From the NCBI GenBank assembly GCA_030248215.1, contig JASANG010001643.1:52434-116433 (forward strand): a stretch of 64,000 bases of DNA. Reading direction: 5' to 3'. The notes under the pieces were generated by a model. That model worked only from the letters and a program-made list of their open reading frames with translations, ran no database searches and was not told the origin of the DNA. Positions 21,993 through 33,949 of this stretch are shown in pieces. Each line of letters begins with the position of its first letter. Position 1 is the stretch's first letter. The translations under genes were made by a program, and so were the position numbers. The stretch is from Enoplolaimus lenunculus. Lineage: Eukaryota > Nematoda > Enoplea > Enoplida > Thoracostomopsidae.

Positions 21993-23573
21993 AGTTCCAG
22001 TTATGTATTTTTAATTCGGTTTCTAAGTTAAAAAGGTAAACGGTCACACCAAAATAACAGACAAAACTGTTAGTTGTAATGAAGAAACCCAAAATAATGA
22101 TCAACAGTTCTAATCACAATCCAGCCAAATCATCTCAGACAAATTACTGATAAAATTAATACAAAATCAATTTACAATTTACTAGCTAGGTAGTTTTTCG
22201 TAAATGATTATTTGTCAAGCATCGCTAAGCCCTGGTATTTTAGGATATTCCACGCCCAAACTAACTGGAGCATGTAAAACTAAACTGGTTTCAATAGGAC
22301 AATAATATATACAAAAGACCATGTTACAAACGAGATAAAAGATAAAAGAGCAATTTGGTCAGACCAAATTATACTCGGACGAATCTACGCAAAATATTGA
22401 GTAACAGGATTAGTCCAGTTATTCCTTCTTAAGAACTACAATGTTGTTATTGCGTGAGGAAAAATCTCAACTTTTATGCGTACAAAATATGAATAAGGCT
22501 CTTCATTTTAGTAGATTTTAGATTTTCAAGTTCTCGAAATAACATTTGTATAGAGCTGTTTGAAACGCGAATAGTTTTTAAAATAACGTTTTATTTCTAA
22601 CGCTTTTTTAAATTTTAAAGTATTAATTTCAGTTTGAATTATATTTCCAACCCTTTCTACAGCATCAAGTTACGGCTAATCTGTGTAAATAGCACCGCTG
22701 GTCTCAAGCTATGTATTTTAGTCGCAAGCATGAAAACTACCTAGCTCTAAGCGCTGTTCATGTACAGTTCCGGTATCAAACATATTCCTGCTTACCGCCA
22801 CACACGAGAAACTGTATACAACTGTGTGTTTTAAAAGTTAAGATTTTTCAGGAAGCGGCGTCGACATTTTATATTTTTGTTTCATGTCATACGCTATCGG
22901 TCGGTAGCCTGATTACATGTATTTTATTACAAATATGCCATACGTTATATTCATGACTTTGCCTATTAATAGGTATTCAATTCACTAGTTCCACCTTGTT
23001 TTGTAATAAATTTCACTTACCATGATTTTGACATTCTTGTTTTAAAGGGTAAAAATAAAACGGGACAAAGGTAGAATTTGATAGCTTCACGCACTACAAA
23101 ATTTAAATTGCTATTTACATTACCTTTCTTTTATGGCTTAATGTACAAAAGATGCTTTCAAAGGCAGTTGACCCTGTTCCTCGTTCAGCAACTAAAATGC
23201 AAATAGAACATGAGCAATAAACTTTTGGTGCGCAGTGCGTAACAATAGCATACCTACTTAAATACATACGGTTTGTAAAATCTCCATAGTTCGAAACAGA
23301 CCCTCCGGTTCTAAGCGTCAAACTCCTATTGCTGAGCGGTCAACATAAACGAATCAGCCAGAGGGGGTTCGAATTTCACCATGAAATTTTTGATCTGAGG
23401 TAAAATTCAAAATATTCGTGTGAGAAAGGGTTAGTTAGTGAACCATGAAGGAACAAGCAATTTTGACGTGAATTATGGTAAGATATTTCTTTTTTATTAA
23501 GTCTACGCACCTAATGGGTTTAGAAAATGATCGAACCTGTGTATATAGTTGTGGAAAGCTTACACAACGATAT

Positions 23574-24347
23574 ACTAGGTAAAAGTGCCCCTAGAAGGGA
23601 CAGATTGTGATATGTTTCGCTTGAAGCATGTAAAAGAGTTTAAACAAGGGTTAGTTAGACCATAGATCAGTAGGTAATGCTTATAATATTAGCTCCATAA
23701 ACTTCTATGAAAATATTTGTCATCTAAATATCTTTGACGGCTGTCTTTCAGTGTTAACACGCTTGCGGTCAGTGAAACGAGAAACATATGGGCCCAGCGG
23801 ACATCACCTATCAGCTTAATTTTAGCGTTTGTTGGGTTTTACAATGTTCAGTTTATAAGTGATCTAATCTAGCATTCTTCATTGGAAGAGGATATTTTTT
23901 GAGTCTTAAAATATTATGTTTCTAAAACTTGATTACTAAATATTTCAATATTGCAAGATTACAAATTTTGTCTATTGGTTATCGAATAAAAAAAGTCACG
24001 CATACGTGTTCGACTATTTTAGCGATCTTTACCATGACAATTTGAAGATGTGAAGTCGAGAAACTTTTCCAAATTGTGTTGAAACCCCATAGTGTCAATT
24101 TATAGCTTAACAGATGAAAGTTCGTTGGGCCCATATGTTTCTTGCTTCACTGACCGCAAGTGTGTTAACATTGAAAGACAGCAGTCAAAGATATTTAGAT
24201 GATAACTATTTTCATAGAAGTTATGGAGCTAATATTATAAGCATTACCTACTGATCTATGGTCTAACTAACCTTTGTTTAAACTCTTTTACATGCTTCAA
24301 GCGAAACATATCACAATCTGTCCCTTCTAGGGGCACTTTTACCTAGT
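23574..24347. mobile_element. DNA element with 225 bp terminal inverted repeats
   Basis: Arms 23574-23798 and 24123-24347 are inverted copies at roughly 95% identity. They start at ACTAGGTAAAAGTGCCCC and end at ATATGGGCCCA. The 324 bp centre has no reading frame, so the element is non-autonomous. High arm identity suggests a fairly recent insertion or ongoing homogenisation. Superfamily is not clear: I see no convincing target duplication. Confidence 0.8.
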
Positions 24348-25283
24348 TTCTTTCTTTTACATGGGATACGCTGAGGTTTTATGCCAAGTGTACTCCTAAG
24401 CGTACGCCTAAGCCCAAACAAAATATAAGTCTAAAAGCGTACACTTGCTCCATAGCAATCCCCCAAAAAGCAGCCGGTTCTGAGCTATAACGCATGGGAG
24501 GTTATTACAAAATATTACTGTCTTAGTTAGCAATTTCAGTAGAACAAACAACGCAGTGGCACGTATCTATTGCACTGTGTCACTAGCATCACACAATAAT
24601 ATCGACTAGCTATGGTAATTACATATTTGTAATACAACTTTTTTTAAAAATTACAAAAATCAAACTTTTAATAGCAACTTAAATGAGACGTTTAGCCGGC
24701 AAATTTGTGTATGGTGTGGAAGCGGCTAATCATGATATTCTATACGTAAGTTGCCTTATTCCAGCTCAGCTTTCCTGCAGAGAACATTCTGCAAAACTTT
24801 CAAAAAGCGTGCATTCTCGAGGCTTTAAACATATATTGAAAACACTACCGTGTTTCAATGATGTACTGCACCTTTACAAGCGAAATAATAAATACTGTAA
24901 TGCAAAAATACCATGTGAGAGTAAAAGTCAAGTCTAGATTTTTTAAAAAATTATCAGTAAAAAACGTTCTACCCTATCTGCAATACATGCTTCTTTGAAA
25001 TCTGCCGCAAGCAAAAACCAGAGTCACCGCCCGAAGGCGGTGACAAAAATGCATATTTGAAGACTTACGGCAAAACAAATTTGCTTTGTGTTTTAGCATA
25101 GTGTGTAAAAATAATATAAATTTTTAGACTTGCCGCACGACAAGAATGGAAAAATCGAATTAGTGATGGAATTAATTCGGCTTTAAACTAAATAATCAAT
25201 GATTTGTTCTGGCAAAACAGACATACCGGAAGCTCAGGCGAAAAACAAATTTTCGCTGTTCCTTTGAAAACCGTTTCATAATT

Positions 25284-25307
25284 TATATATATATATATAT
25301 ATATATA

Positions 25308-25360
<53 letters not shown>

Positions 25361-25372
25361 ATATATATAAAT
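25284..25372. repeat. AT dinucleotide microsatellite
   Basis: This is a nearly pure run of AT repeats with two TCT breaks, and its edges form one large potential hairpin. Assembly length here may be unreliable. Confidence 0.9.
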
Positions 25373-25402
25373 TATATATCCTTCTTCACATATATTTATA
25401 TA

Positions 25403-25625
25403 TAGCCCGTATTTTAAATTCGTGTAGCACCTATTACCGGTTAATGATAGGCCATGTTAGCTTTCGAACCAAGCAATGGTGACGTTTGAAATTAAGCACT
25501 TTTTATATTGCACTCGATATACTCTACTGGGCAAATGTTGAAATGTGCAATTGCTGCAGTTCGTTAGTTTGAAAACCTATTACAAACTGGTGATAGATGC
25601 TATATGCATTCGAGAATATGGGCCT
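25403..25625. mobile_element. Family E MITE, worn copy
   Basis: The left end GTGTAGCACCTATTACC and the right end GATAGATGCTATATGCATTC are inverted relatives. The fuller copy is at 27503-27828, and a fragment of the same end lies near 43498. Non-coding. Confidence 0.55.
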
Positions 25626-26542
25626 ATATCGTAGATACCTATAGCGTATTAATAACCGTTTTCACATGACATTTATATTTCATCTGTAGAAATTCTTTTG
25701 CTGAAAATCAAATTCACACGTTGCCTACCATGTCTGTTTTTATTACAAAGAGTTAAAACTTATACATGTTCTGGATGGCCGGTGCAGAAAGGCAGATAGT
25801 CTTGTTAAAATGACAATGAGGTCTGTAAGATTGTAAAATGATTGTGCGCAAGCTAAAAGTAGATGTGGCATAATTTGTGCAAACGCTTTTGATTCAATTT
25901 TCACAGGAAACATGTACGCGTTGTTCATGTATATCATTGACTATTCATTGAACGCATGGCCCATTTGCAGTATGAGGCCGTTGCAATAAGTGGGGAACCA
26001 TTTTTTTCGCGGAACTACACTAAAGTAATCGTTAACGGCTTGTAGACAATTTTTTCATTAGACTTAGGCTTTGGCATAGCCTTATGCTTATTGTAGAAGC
26101 TAACGTTTAGTGATAAGTAACACTTATTACTGTTAGCATTTAACATTGTATACTGCAATAGCATAATCATAAAGTGTATTGGAATATCCGCTTTGCGTTT
26201 GATTACCGTTTATTCCCCGACCAGTGATCGTGTTTTGGGACGAGGATAAATATAAATATACTTTACGGAAGGTGACGTATTTTTCTTGCATTTGCAACAT
26301 ATTCGCTTTTTACTTCATATTGCCATGTGCTCTCATTGTATATATACTTACACCAGTAACATCCGTATTCTACTTTTACGTTAGGGACAGCCGCATTGAT
26401 CAACCGCAATATCCAGCGCCGGCTCCGGCAAAAATATTCGGCCTGTGACTCAAAATTTTGGTTTATTCTTATCTTCGGTTACAACCTCATCAGTAAGATA
26501 TTTCGTGAATACATAAAATATTTAAAATATACATACATACAT

Positions 26543-26712
26543 CGGCACATGTATAGAACAGGGCCGGAACAGTAGTATAAGCAAATTCATAAAGCTAAGC
26601 CTAAGCCTAAGCCTAAGCCTAAGCGTATGGATGATCCTATTTCTAAGCCTATGCCTAAGGCTAAGCCTAAGCCTAAGCAAAAATTATTCTAAAGCTTAAA
26701 CTGTCCATACTT
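26543..26712 (+). mobile_element. Family B MITE with clean CCTAAG tandem units
   Basis: The left end CATGTATAGAACAGGGCCGG matches family B. It is followed by four perfect CCTAAG units, then more degenerate ones. The shared TCTAAAGCTTAAACTG block is present, but the right inverted end is missing, so the copy is truncated. Confidence 0.65.
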
Positions 26713-26984
26713 TCATATATGTGTACATATCACACCGATTTTGCAGCTCATTTTGCGTGCAAGTAATTAATTCCCCTCCAGCTGGTGGCTATTTTTGTTC
26801 TGATCGCCTACTCAAAACATTCCGAGGGTAAAGTTGAACTTAAATCCTACTGTAGACGTATTTAAAATAGTCTGACGTTCATATATTAGACTGTTGTTCG
26901 TTGTAGAAATGCTTGAAGCAAACTTTTAGATTTCTGCAACATATTATATTGGATATTTTATTACGCATCTACCTCGGCGTACAC

Positions 26985-27260
26985 TAAAAGGGATTCAGAC
27001 GGGGCGGGGCGGCGGCGTACTCCTCCCAGTCTCAATTTTTTTGTGATAAAATAGTAAGGTCCCCCTACCTTACGATTTTTCGTTTTATAAATTTTTTTGT
27101 ACAAAAGTACAAATTTTTCCTTCAGAAATTTTTTCAGATAAAATGATAAGTACCTTACAATTTTCCACCTCAAAAATTTTTCGGTGAAGTAATGACAAGG
27201 TCCCACCTTATAATTTTTGCATTTCGTAATATTTGCCAGCCCCCCTCAGAAATTTCTGTA
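26985..27260. repeat. Degenerate 65-75 bp tandem repeat
   Basis: A unit with AAATTTTT followed by a GTAAGG or ACCTTAC block recurs about four times between a GC-rich left edge (GGGGCGGGGCGGCGG) and a CCCCCCT right edge. It is probably the inside of a mobile element. No coding signal. Confidence 0.4.
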
Positions 27261-27502
27261 TCCGACGTTCTCGGCGTTTTTTAACACATAGGGATGCTTT
27301 AGCTACGCAATAAACCGATGAAACATGCGAAAAAATCTTAAAATGAGAGTAACGGATATCGAGTATAAAATTGCGATAACCATTTGTCAATAGATAAATA
27401 TTGAAAACTTAAAAGATTGCTGACGTAAAATACTATACTATTTAAATAAAAATCTTTGAAGTATCTAGTCTAGGTATTTTGGTTTTTTGCTATTAAAATT
27501 CA

Positions 27503-27828
27503 GGCCCTGTATTCTCAAATGTGTGTAGCACCTATCACCAGCTGGTGATAACTGATAGGCGTTTGTAATTTTAGAACCAACGCATGGTGGATGAGGTTCG
27601 AAATTCAGCACATTTTTCGCATTTGATTTGTCCATCTGCAAAAATTTTGAGATCGTTCTTTGAAACTTTGCAACAAATGCATGGTGAGGTTCGAAATTCA
27701 GTACATTTTTTGAATTTTTTGTCCATTTGTATCAATTTTGAGATGCGCAATTGCAAAAGATCGTCAATTTGAAAACCTATCGCTAAATGATGACAGATGC
27801 TGTTCGCATTTGAGAGTACGAACCCAGG
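27503..27828. mobile_element. Family E MITE, fuller copy
   Basis: It starts GTATTCTCAAATGTGTGTAG and ends with the inverse, TCGCATTTGAGAGTAC. Inside, a GGTTCGAAATTCAG block occurs twice in direct orientation. Non-coding and non-autonomous. Confidence 0.6.
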
Positions 27829-28684
27829 TGTCAGATTGTATCGAATCCTCTATAGCTATCAAATTAATGGATTCGTAACGATCAATTATAGAAATCTTCC
27901 GGTTAGTCTCCAACTGGTTTATGCTTAAGAATGCGCCATTTTGAAATTATTTTAAGAGGTGAAATAGTACAAACGCCCGTGCCAGTTACACTTTTTGCGA
28001 CCAAAAACTCAATAGTTTAATGTTTTAGTATAAAAATTTCGGCATTTTTGTGGTTCCCTTCACGCTACGCAGTTGTGCGGGTGAACTTTTTACATGTATA
28101 AACAAATTTTTTGTCTTTCTGATTTAATATTAATTAGTTTCTAGTGGAAAAATTTTTGCGTCACTTTTGCATTATTATTTTCCGGGGACTCACACCTCCT
28201 TTAACTTCCTGCGTTTCGAAGAGATACTAATCAGGGGCTTGGAGAACTGCCGTTTTCAAGCCCCTGCACTAACAATTTTGAAACATCCAAAACTACTGAG
28301 ATAGTTTTGTACTGTTTTGACACTATATACAATAGCGTTTAGTACGCTGGGATTGGGGGCGGCAGCCCTCTTAAAAATAAAAAAATGTGGCAACAGGGGA
28401 AATATTCCACTGTGAAGGAAAAGCTACAAAAGTGCCAATAATTTTTATTTTATTGCACAAACTGTACAAAAATTAGTTAGTTTAGACATGATTTGTATGT
28501 ACAGCTGACAACCCAGCTCGCGTCGAACAGAGATGGACTGGGTGGGTTCAGTTCCACTTCTAAACTTTTGGCTCGTTTTCCGTTTTTTAGCGTAACTAAC
28601 AACTGGTTCAGACTTTTGGCTTAAGTAACTTTACGTTTAAGCTTAGGTTTCCGCATTTATAGGATTATATAGGCTGAAACGCGT

Positions 28685-28886
28685 TAAAGTTAACTCAACT
28701 TTATTTGGTACTGGAGTCATTTATGCGTTGCAATTATGGATACTTTACATTTACGGTCTCTAACTATGGGTGAGGGACTCTATCCGCTTAAGGACTCTTA
28801 TTATGGATACGGACTCCTATTGATTGGGGCTCGAAATGGGGACTCCATCCTCTTATTACCCCCCTCTTATTCGGGTCACTACAGTA
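28685..28886 (+). mobile_element. Family A MITE, 3' half
   Basis: It shares GGACTCTATCCGCTTA and GACTCCTATTGATTGGG with the full copies and ends in the family terminus CCCTCTTATTCGGGTCACTA. The 5' half is missing. An 84-codon frame here is a by-product of the repeat. Confidence 0.7.
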
Positions 28887-29399
28887 AAGAAAGAAACTCT
28901 ATTGAAAAACAAGTATACTCAATAGACAGCATACCCACAGACAATCTGAGAATAAAATTACATTACATTTTTCAGTCGTTTTACATTTAATGATGATTAG
29001 TTAGAAACGCAGTCAGCCGTGCTGTAAGCGAAAAAATCACTAGACTGAATTTTAAGATATGGTTTTGAATTTAAGTGTTACGTAAAGCCATCATAGAAGT
29101 AAAGATAAAACATAAGAACGACGACTGTAAAATTATTTAAAGTAATATGTACTGCATGAAGTGGCTATCGAAAATGCCTCAAACGTAAAACCTATTAAAG
29201 CACAATTATTGAACGGGTTTCAGCTTAGTAGCCCCTCAAATTTATGGTTTGAATTTAATATCTAATTGAGACGCGAATAAAATAAACAGATGGCATATAA
29301 CGAATGTTTATATTCTTCCATAGACGTTTTTATAAAATGAAGTTTTTCAACTAAATACTGCTTGAAGCGAAATATACCATTAAACTTTTAGCTTTCCGC

Positions 29400-30040
29400 C
29401 ATCAAGCGGTATCTGTCGGGAATGGAGGCGACACACACACACATATATATATTATATATATATTTATATATAACACGTATATTTATATTTATATAAGAGT
29501 GCAACCGGAAACCAAAAACTAATGGAGCCGGAGACGGATAATCTAATGTACGACCGTATCCGGAGGGGGAGGCGGGGACAAAAAAAAAATTTTTAAAAAT
29601 TTTTATATAAATAATGTTTTTTTTTTGGGTTTGTAAAACACATAACACTTTTAAAAAAAATATGAGTGCGCCAAATAAAAAATTATCTCCCAAAAAAAAC
29701 CCCCCTCTTAAAATAATACACAACCGCGCACCCCAATAACACAACAGCACACACACCTCTCCCTCCCGCGGCCTAGGTTATAAAAAATATAATGGGACAA
29801 AGACACACCATCACAACAACACCACCTCTACCTTATTCTATTATATTAAGAAGATGGGTAGGTTTGGTAACATTACTTTCCCCCCCCCCTCTACCTTACG
29901 GCAGGGCAGACCACCTAGTACAAGAAAAAAAAAAGAGAGGCAGAGCATAAAAAAAACTATTTCGCTCTCACGTAGATTTAGTTTTTATTAACTATAAAAA
30001 AGAAGAAAACAAAAAAAGAAAAGGGGGGGGAACATGAAGT
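29400..30040. repeat. Low-complexity, homopolymer-rich patch
   Basis: An AC/AT stretch is followed by about 500 bases full of long A, T, C and G runs. It begins at a remnant of the hAT-like family (GTGCAACCGGAAACC near 29490). The texture differs sharply from both flanks and resembles poorly called sequence, like the block at 53640-53880. No gene is visible. Confidence 0.6.
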
Positions 30041-30850
30041 TATTATTTTCGCATTTGCTAAGAACGAACATGCAAGGTACGAAACTGAACCTTTGACAGG
30101 CCATGTTTATTATTCTACAAATACATAACCTTCAACAAATTTTTTGTTGCAAAAAATCTTACTTCAATCACAACGATATGGAACTGCACGGAATGCCATA
30201 AAAGACACTGCTGTATGCAATTTTAAAGCGGCTGCATTTTATGAGTCCATCTACAGTAACCTTTGACTATTAAACATTCATAGACATTGCATGCATGCAG
30301 GCTTTGCAAATTGAATTTTTCATAGCCTTTTTATAACCTACTCAGATTTCGGCTTAATCTTTGTGCCAGACCGGCTTTAGTACTTAATAAACGCCTTGCA
30401 CAACTAAAAAACATGAAAACGTGAACCTATGTCTCAAGCAAGTTTTCGCGGCAATCACTCTTGTTCTGAGATACAAATTGTCATTCAAGACGTTTCGTAG
30501 AATATTTATTGCATGTTATACAAATAGCAACTCCGCACTTAGCCGTAAACGAAATATTGGTGCTGCAGGTTCTCTATAAAGTCTGTTATGCAGAATGCTA
30601 CGTTCTGTAAAATCAAATGCGACCGTTGGCAAGGCTATAAGAGTATCGATTTCTCTCATATGCAATGAAATATTTCAACTCAATTCGTCTGAGAATATTA
30701 AAGTGAAACTTAATAGCATCGGTATCGATATGCTTACAGAACCTATCAATACAGACACCCTGATTTTAGCGATACGGATACAGATATCTCGGTTCAACAG
30801 TTATTATATTTCAGTTTATTAAAAATTTAACCTGCAAGACGTCGCGTGTA

Positions 30851-33800
30851 ATGAACAGCCTATCACCGAACGCGTCAAGCTTTGCCAGGCAACGGTATCC
30901 AGATGCTGCTGAAATTCCGATTTACACCTGCGCTCAAGTGGTTGAAATTTTTGGTGGGTCCCAGTTGTCTGACAAATCTGCCAATCCTAGTGATTTTACG
31001 GAAACTTTCGAACAAGCCATTTACAATACACTATATTTTCTTGTATCTGCACTTGGTTGCATTGGTAATGGTTTGGTGGTGTACGTTGTTGCTCGCAATT
31101 ATGCAATGCGTTGTGCAAGAAATGTATTTATTACAAACCTTGCACTTGCAGATTTAATTGCATCTGCAACACTGATTCCGTTCGTTCGCTTGCCGGCATT
31201 ACAGCAAGGCGTGTGGATGTACGGAGATTGGGCTTGTCGGTTTTTTAATGTATTTTCTGGAGTGAATATTTTTTGTTCCTGCCTCACTATTACAGCAATA
31301 TCTGCGGATCGCTATATTGCAATACGTAGATGCAGACCTTCAGATAGCTCCAGTCGGTACAATAAGGGACTTACCCCGTTCATAGTCCTCAGCGTCGTTA
31401 TTTGGTTAGTATCCATTGGTTTCAGCGCACCACTTGGCGTATTTTACTCAGCAACCGCACGAAAGCTACACTTTGCTTCATTAGAACGAGCTCTGAATAT
31501 TTCTATAGTTTGCACTTCAAGTGATGCACCCAGGTATATTGAATTGCCGACAAAATGCATTTACAAACCTACAAGTCACGCAGCAGCAATAGCAATTTCT
31601 GTACTGCATACTGCATTTTTACTTCCCATTCCTTTTGCATCGCTGTCTTACTTTAATTATAAAATTCATACTCTGCTAAAAATGCGACAAAAGCGGCACA
31701 GCTTGGGTACAGGAGCTATTCGACCAGGCGGACATGATGACCAAGAAATCGCCAGTAGTCGTAATCGTCTAGCTATGTTGCCGTTAATACAATGGATCCA
31801 GCGACAGAAACAACAACGACAACAACAAAAACAGCAAGAGCAGGAACAACAAAATCAACTGATTCACATACCATCTGTAGCGTCGTATCGTTGCGCGTTG
31901 AAGACCACCAGGATTCCACAACAACCAGAAAATAGATTATCGCATCCGCCATTCGATTCAATGAAGGACGTCCTGCTCCAACGACGACAACAACTTCTGC
32001 GATCATCGCAACAACATTGCTGGAAAATCGCACCCCCGCACAAGGAGTTGGCAAACAAAGAAGTACTTTTGGAACCATCACCTCAGGCAGATTCGTCACT
32101 ACCCAAATTTCGATTACGACATTCTCTGGCGGCGATATTGCGACGAGGTTCAGCTGGAGTATTTACTGGAGATGGACTTTTATTGGGCTTCCGGCGACAA
32201 AGCCGCGACTGTAGGAGGGTGTCTGCTTTAGAAGACAGGCTTGGAGAAGCTATGAGGACAAGAAACGATGGACTTGAGCTGTTGCCTGAATTCCAAGGGC
32301 GAATTGTACTTGGTGAACGCTATAATTGGTGTAGATCTAGTGAAAAAGCAAGCAAAAATGAGTCTGGTAACAATTTTCGTGAACTACGAGCGGAACAGAG
32401 AAAACAAAACAAGCATAGACAGCAGGAATACGAAGTTTCGCAATGGGATCTGGACCAATTTGAAAATGAATATAGCAGAAATGTTATCAGAAAACTACCA
32501 AATTGCAATGATGTACCTGAATCTGACCTTGGAGGCAACCACCGCGACACCTACGAAGGAAGAATCCGCGTTGTCCCATCGCTGCGGTCTGGGCTGTCGT
32601 TCATAGAGCAAAATAGCAATGATAAGCTAAAAAAGAACTCAGATGACCTAGCTAGCAGCAATTCTCAACAAAATCCGTTTTTCGTTCAACATGAGGAAGC
32701 GACAGTATGGCAGAACCGGGAAGCATTGACAAATAGTCTTAACTTTAAGACGCAAGGGGTGACTTGCGAAGGTGTCCGCGCAGATTGTTCTGGTCGTCAA
32801 TCTCCTGCAATTAAAATAACTTTATCAGGCCGCCCAAGCGATCAGAACAAGATTTCGAACAACGAACGCAACCGCGACAATTTTTTCTGGGAAGAAATCG
32901 AACCTGGTCAACCTGGGAAGTCGTCGAAACCTTCACATGCAGTCGATGAGAAATATATCACTAACTGTCAACCAGATGTCGCCAAGGTAAGCTTGGAAAC
33001 AATCGACTTACACCAAGAGTCGCTAACAACGGAAGAAGTCGGTTTGAACCGCGAACGTTTGTCACCAACACCACAACCAGCGTCGGAACTTCGACTAACG
33101 TCATCAAACCGAGAACTATCGTCCGCCACGCATCAGCAACAAGAATTTTCATCAACTTTAGACGACCCGGATTGTCCAACTGCCACCCCAGAGCGGCATC
33201 TGTCTGCCCCCGTAGTCCGACAGGCATCGATGGCCACATCTAGTATCCAAGCAATAAATCTACCTGTATCTACGAAGAAATCGTCCCGATCGCCGTGGGC
33301 TTCAAAGTCACGACCGTCTGTCCGATTCGCCAAAATTAGCACAACAAAAACGGTGACTTTGTTACGCAACAACAGCAACATTGTTGACGATTCTGTTGGC
33401 AACGCGCAAAACGTCGCTGACGAATCACCTGCAGCAACGACAACAAACAGTATTGCGCGACGAGCGAAACATAAACAACGCCGCGTATCAGCGTTGTTGT
33501 TTATGATGGCGATGAGTCACGCGATACTGTGGTTGCCGTTTGCTGTTCTGAGTGCTCTGTACGATTTTCATCGTACAACATTTGACGGACACACACGTCT
33601 ATTTAGACGATTAGACGTCGCGACACAACTATTCGCATACTGTTCGCTCACAGTAAATCCATTTTTATACGCATTTTTCAATACAAACTTTCGACGAGAA
33701 TTTGCGTACGTTGCGAGGTGTTGCCGGGGCAGAAGGGCGACTAGTAGCGATTCCAGAGTGGCGACTCAAACTGGAGGCGGTTGGGTGCCACTGGCGACTC

Positions 33801-33949
33801 AACTGGGGGCTACAGCGGTCGCAAGGGCTACACAAATGAGAGGTGACTTGTCGAGAGCAGTTGCGTATGTACGCGAAGAGTTGCAGCCATCTGACGGCGG
33901 GTTGGATTTGCTCAAGCCGTTTAGAAAATTGTCCAGGCAAAATACCTAA
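30851..33949 (+). CDS. Rhodopsin-class (class A) peptide-type GPCR with giant third loop
   Basis: This is a seven-helix plasma-membrane receptor, 1032 aa in one exon. Helix 1 is near residues 57-80 with the GN motif (N73). Helix 2 contains LALAD (D101). C129 tops helix 3, which ends in SADRY with the DRY triad at 153-155. Helix 4 is near 175-197 and helix 5 near 245-268. Helix 6 has LWLP (893-896) and helix 7 has NPFLY (936-940), followed by a CC pair at 957 that could be palmitoylated. NPSD, NASS and NISI are possible glycosylation sites. Loop 3, about 600 residues (275-876), is Gln-, Ser- and Arg-rich and unlike known folds. The helix set resembles neuropeptide receptors (NPY/tachykinin type), but I cannot name the ligand. 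Antisense frames in the loop are shadows. Confidence 0.93.
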   Translation: MNSLSPNASSFARQRYPDAAEIPIYTCAQVVEIFGGSQLSDKSANPSDFTETFEQAIYNTLYFLVSALGCIGNGLVVYVVARNYAMRCARNVFITNLALADLIASATLIPFVRLPALQQGVWMYGDWACRFFNVFSGVNIFCSCLTITAISADRYIAIRRCRPSDSSSRYNKGLTPFIVLSVVIWLVSIGFSAPLGVFYSATARKLHFASLERALNISIVCTSSDAPRYIELPTKCIYKPTSHAAAIAISVLHTAFLLPIPFASLSYFNYKIHTLLKMRQKRHSLGTGAIRPGGHDDQEIASSRNRLAMLPLIQWIQRQKQQRQQQKQQEQEQQNQLIHIPSVASYRCALKTTRIPQQPENRLSHPPFDSMKDVLLQRRQQLLRSSQQHCWKIAPPHKELANKEVLLEPSPQADSSLPKFRLRHSLAAILRRGSAGVFTGDGLLLGFRRQSRDCRRVSALEDRLGEAMRTRNDGLELLPEFQGRIVLGERYNWCRSSEKASKNESGNNFRELRAEQRKQNKHRQQEYEVSQWDLDQFENEYSRNVIRKLPNCNDVPESDLGGNHRDTYEGRIRVVPSLRSGLSFIEQNSNDKLKKNSDDLASSNSQQNPFFVQHEEATVWQNREALTNSLNFKTQGVTCEGVRADCSGRQSPAIKITLSGRPSDQNKISNNERNRDNFFWEEIEPGQPGKSSKPSHAVDEKYITNCQPDVAKVSLETIDLHQESLTTEEVGLNRERLSPTPQPASELRLTSSNRELSSATHQQQEFSSTLDDPDCPTATPERHLSAPVVRQASMATSSIQAINLPVSTKKSSRSPWASKSRPSVRFAKISTTKTVTLLRNNSNIVDDSVGNAQNVADESPAATTTNSIARRAKHKQRRVSALLFMMAMSHAILWLPFAVLSALYDFHRTTFDGHTRLFRRLDVATQLFAYCSLTVNPFLYAFFNTNFRREFAYVARCCRGRRATSSDSRVATQTGGGWVPLATQLGATAVARATQMRGDLSRAVAYVREELQPSDGGLDLLKPFRKLSRQNT

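Larger units (their letters stand above)
21993..30850. other. Gene-poor 8.9 kb intergenic stretch
   Basis: Between SLU7 and the GPCR I find no exon with a recognisable domain on either strand. The stretch must hold the SLU7 promoter at its left end and the GPCR promoter at its right end. It contains an inverted-repeat transposon, several MITEs, a tRNA-like B box near 23380, an AT microsatellite and a low-complexity patch. Short open frames at 22711, 24683 and 26224 look like chance frames. Confidence 0.6.

Noticed and set aside
26224-26448. Hydrophobic 74-codon frame
   Set aside because: AT-rich DNA readily gives Phe/Ile/Tyr-rich frames. There is no conserved motif and there are no splice partners.
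26580-26690. Telomere or chromosome end
   Set aside because: The CCTAAG units are few, degenerate and enclosed by MITE ends, with unique sequence on both sides.
31773-33402. Antisense and +1/+2 frames over the GPCR
   Set aside because: They are shadows caused by the codon bias of the long Gln/Ser/Arg-rich loop; the plus frame has full GPCR signatures.
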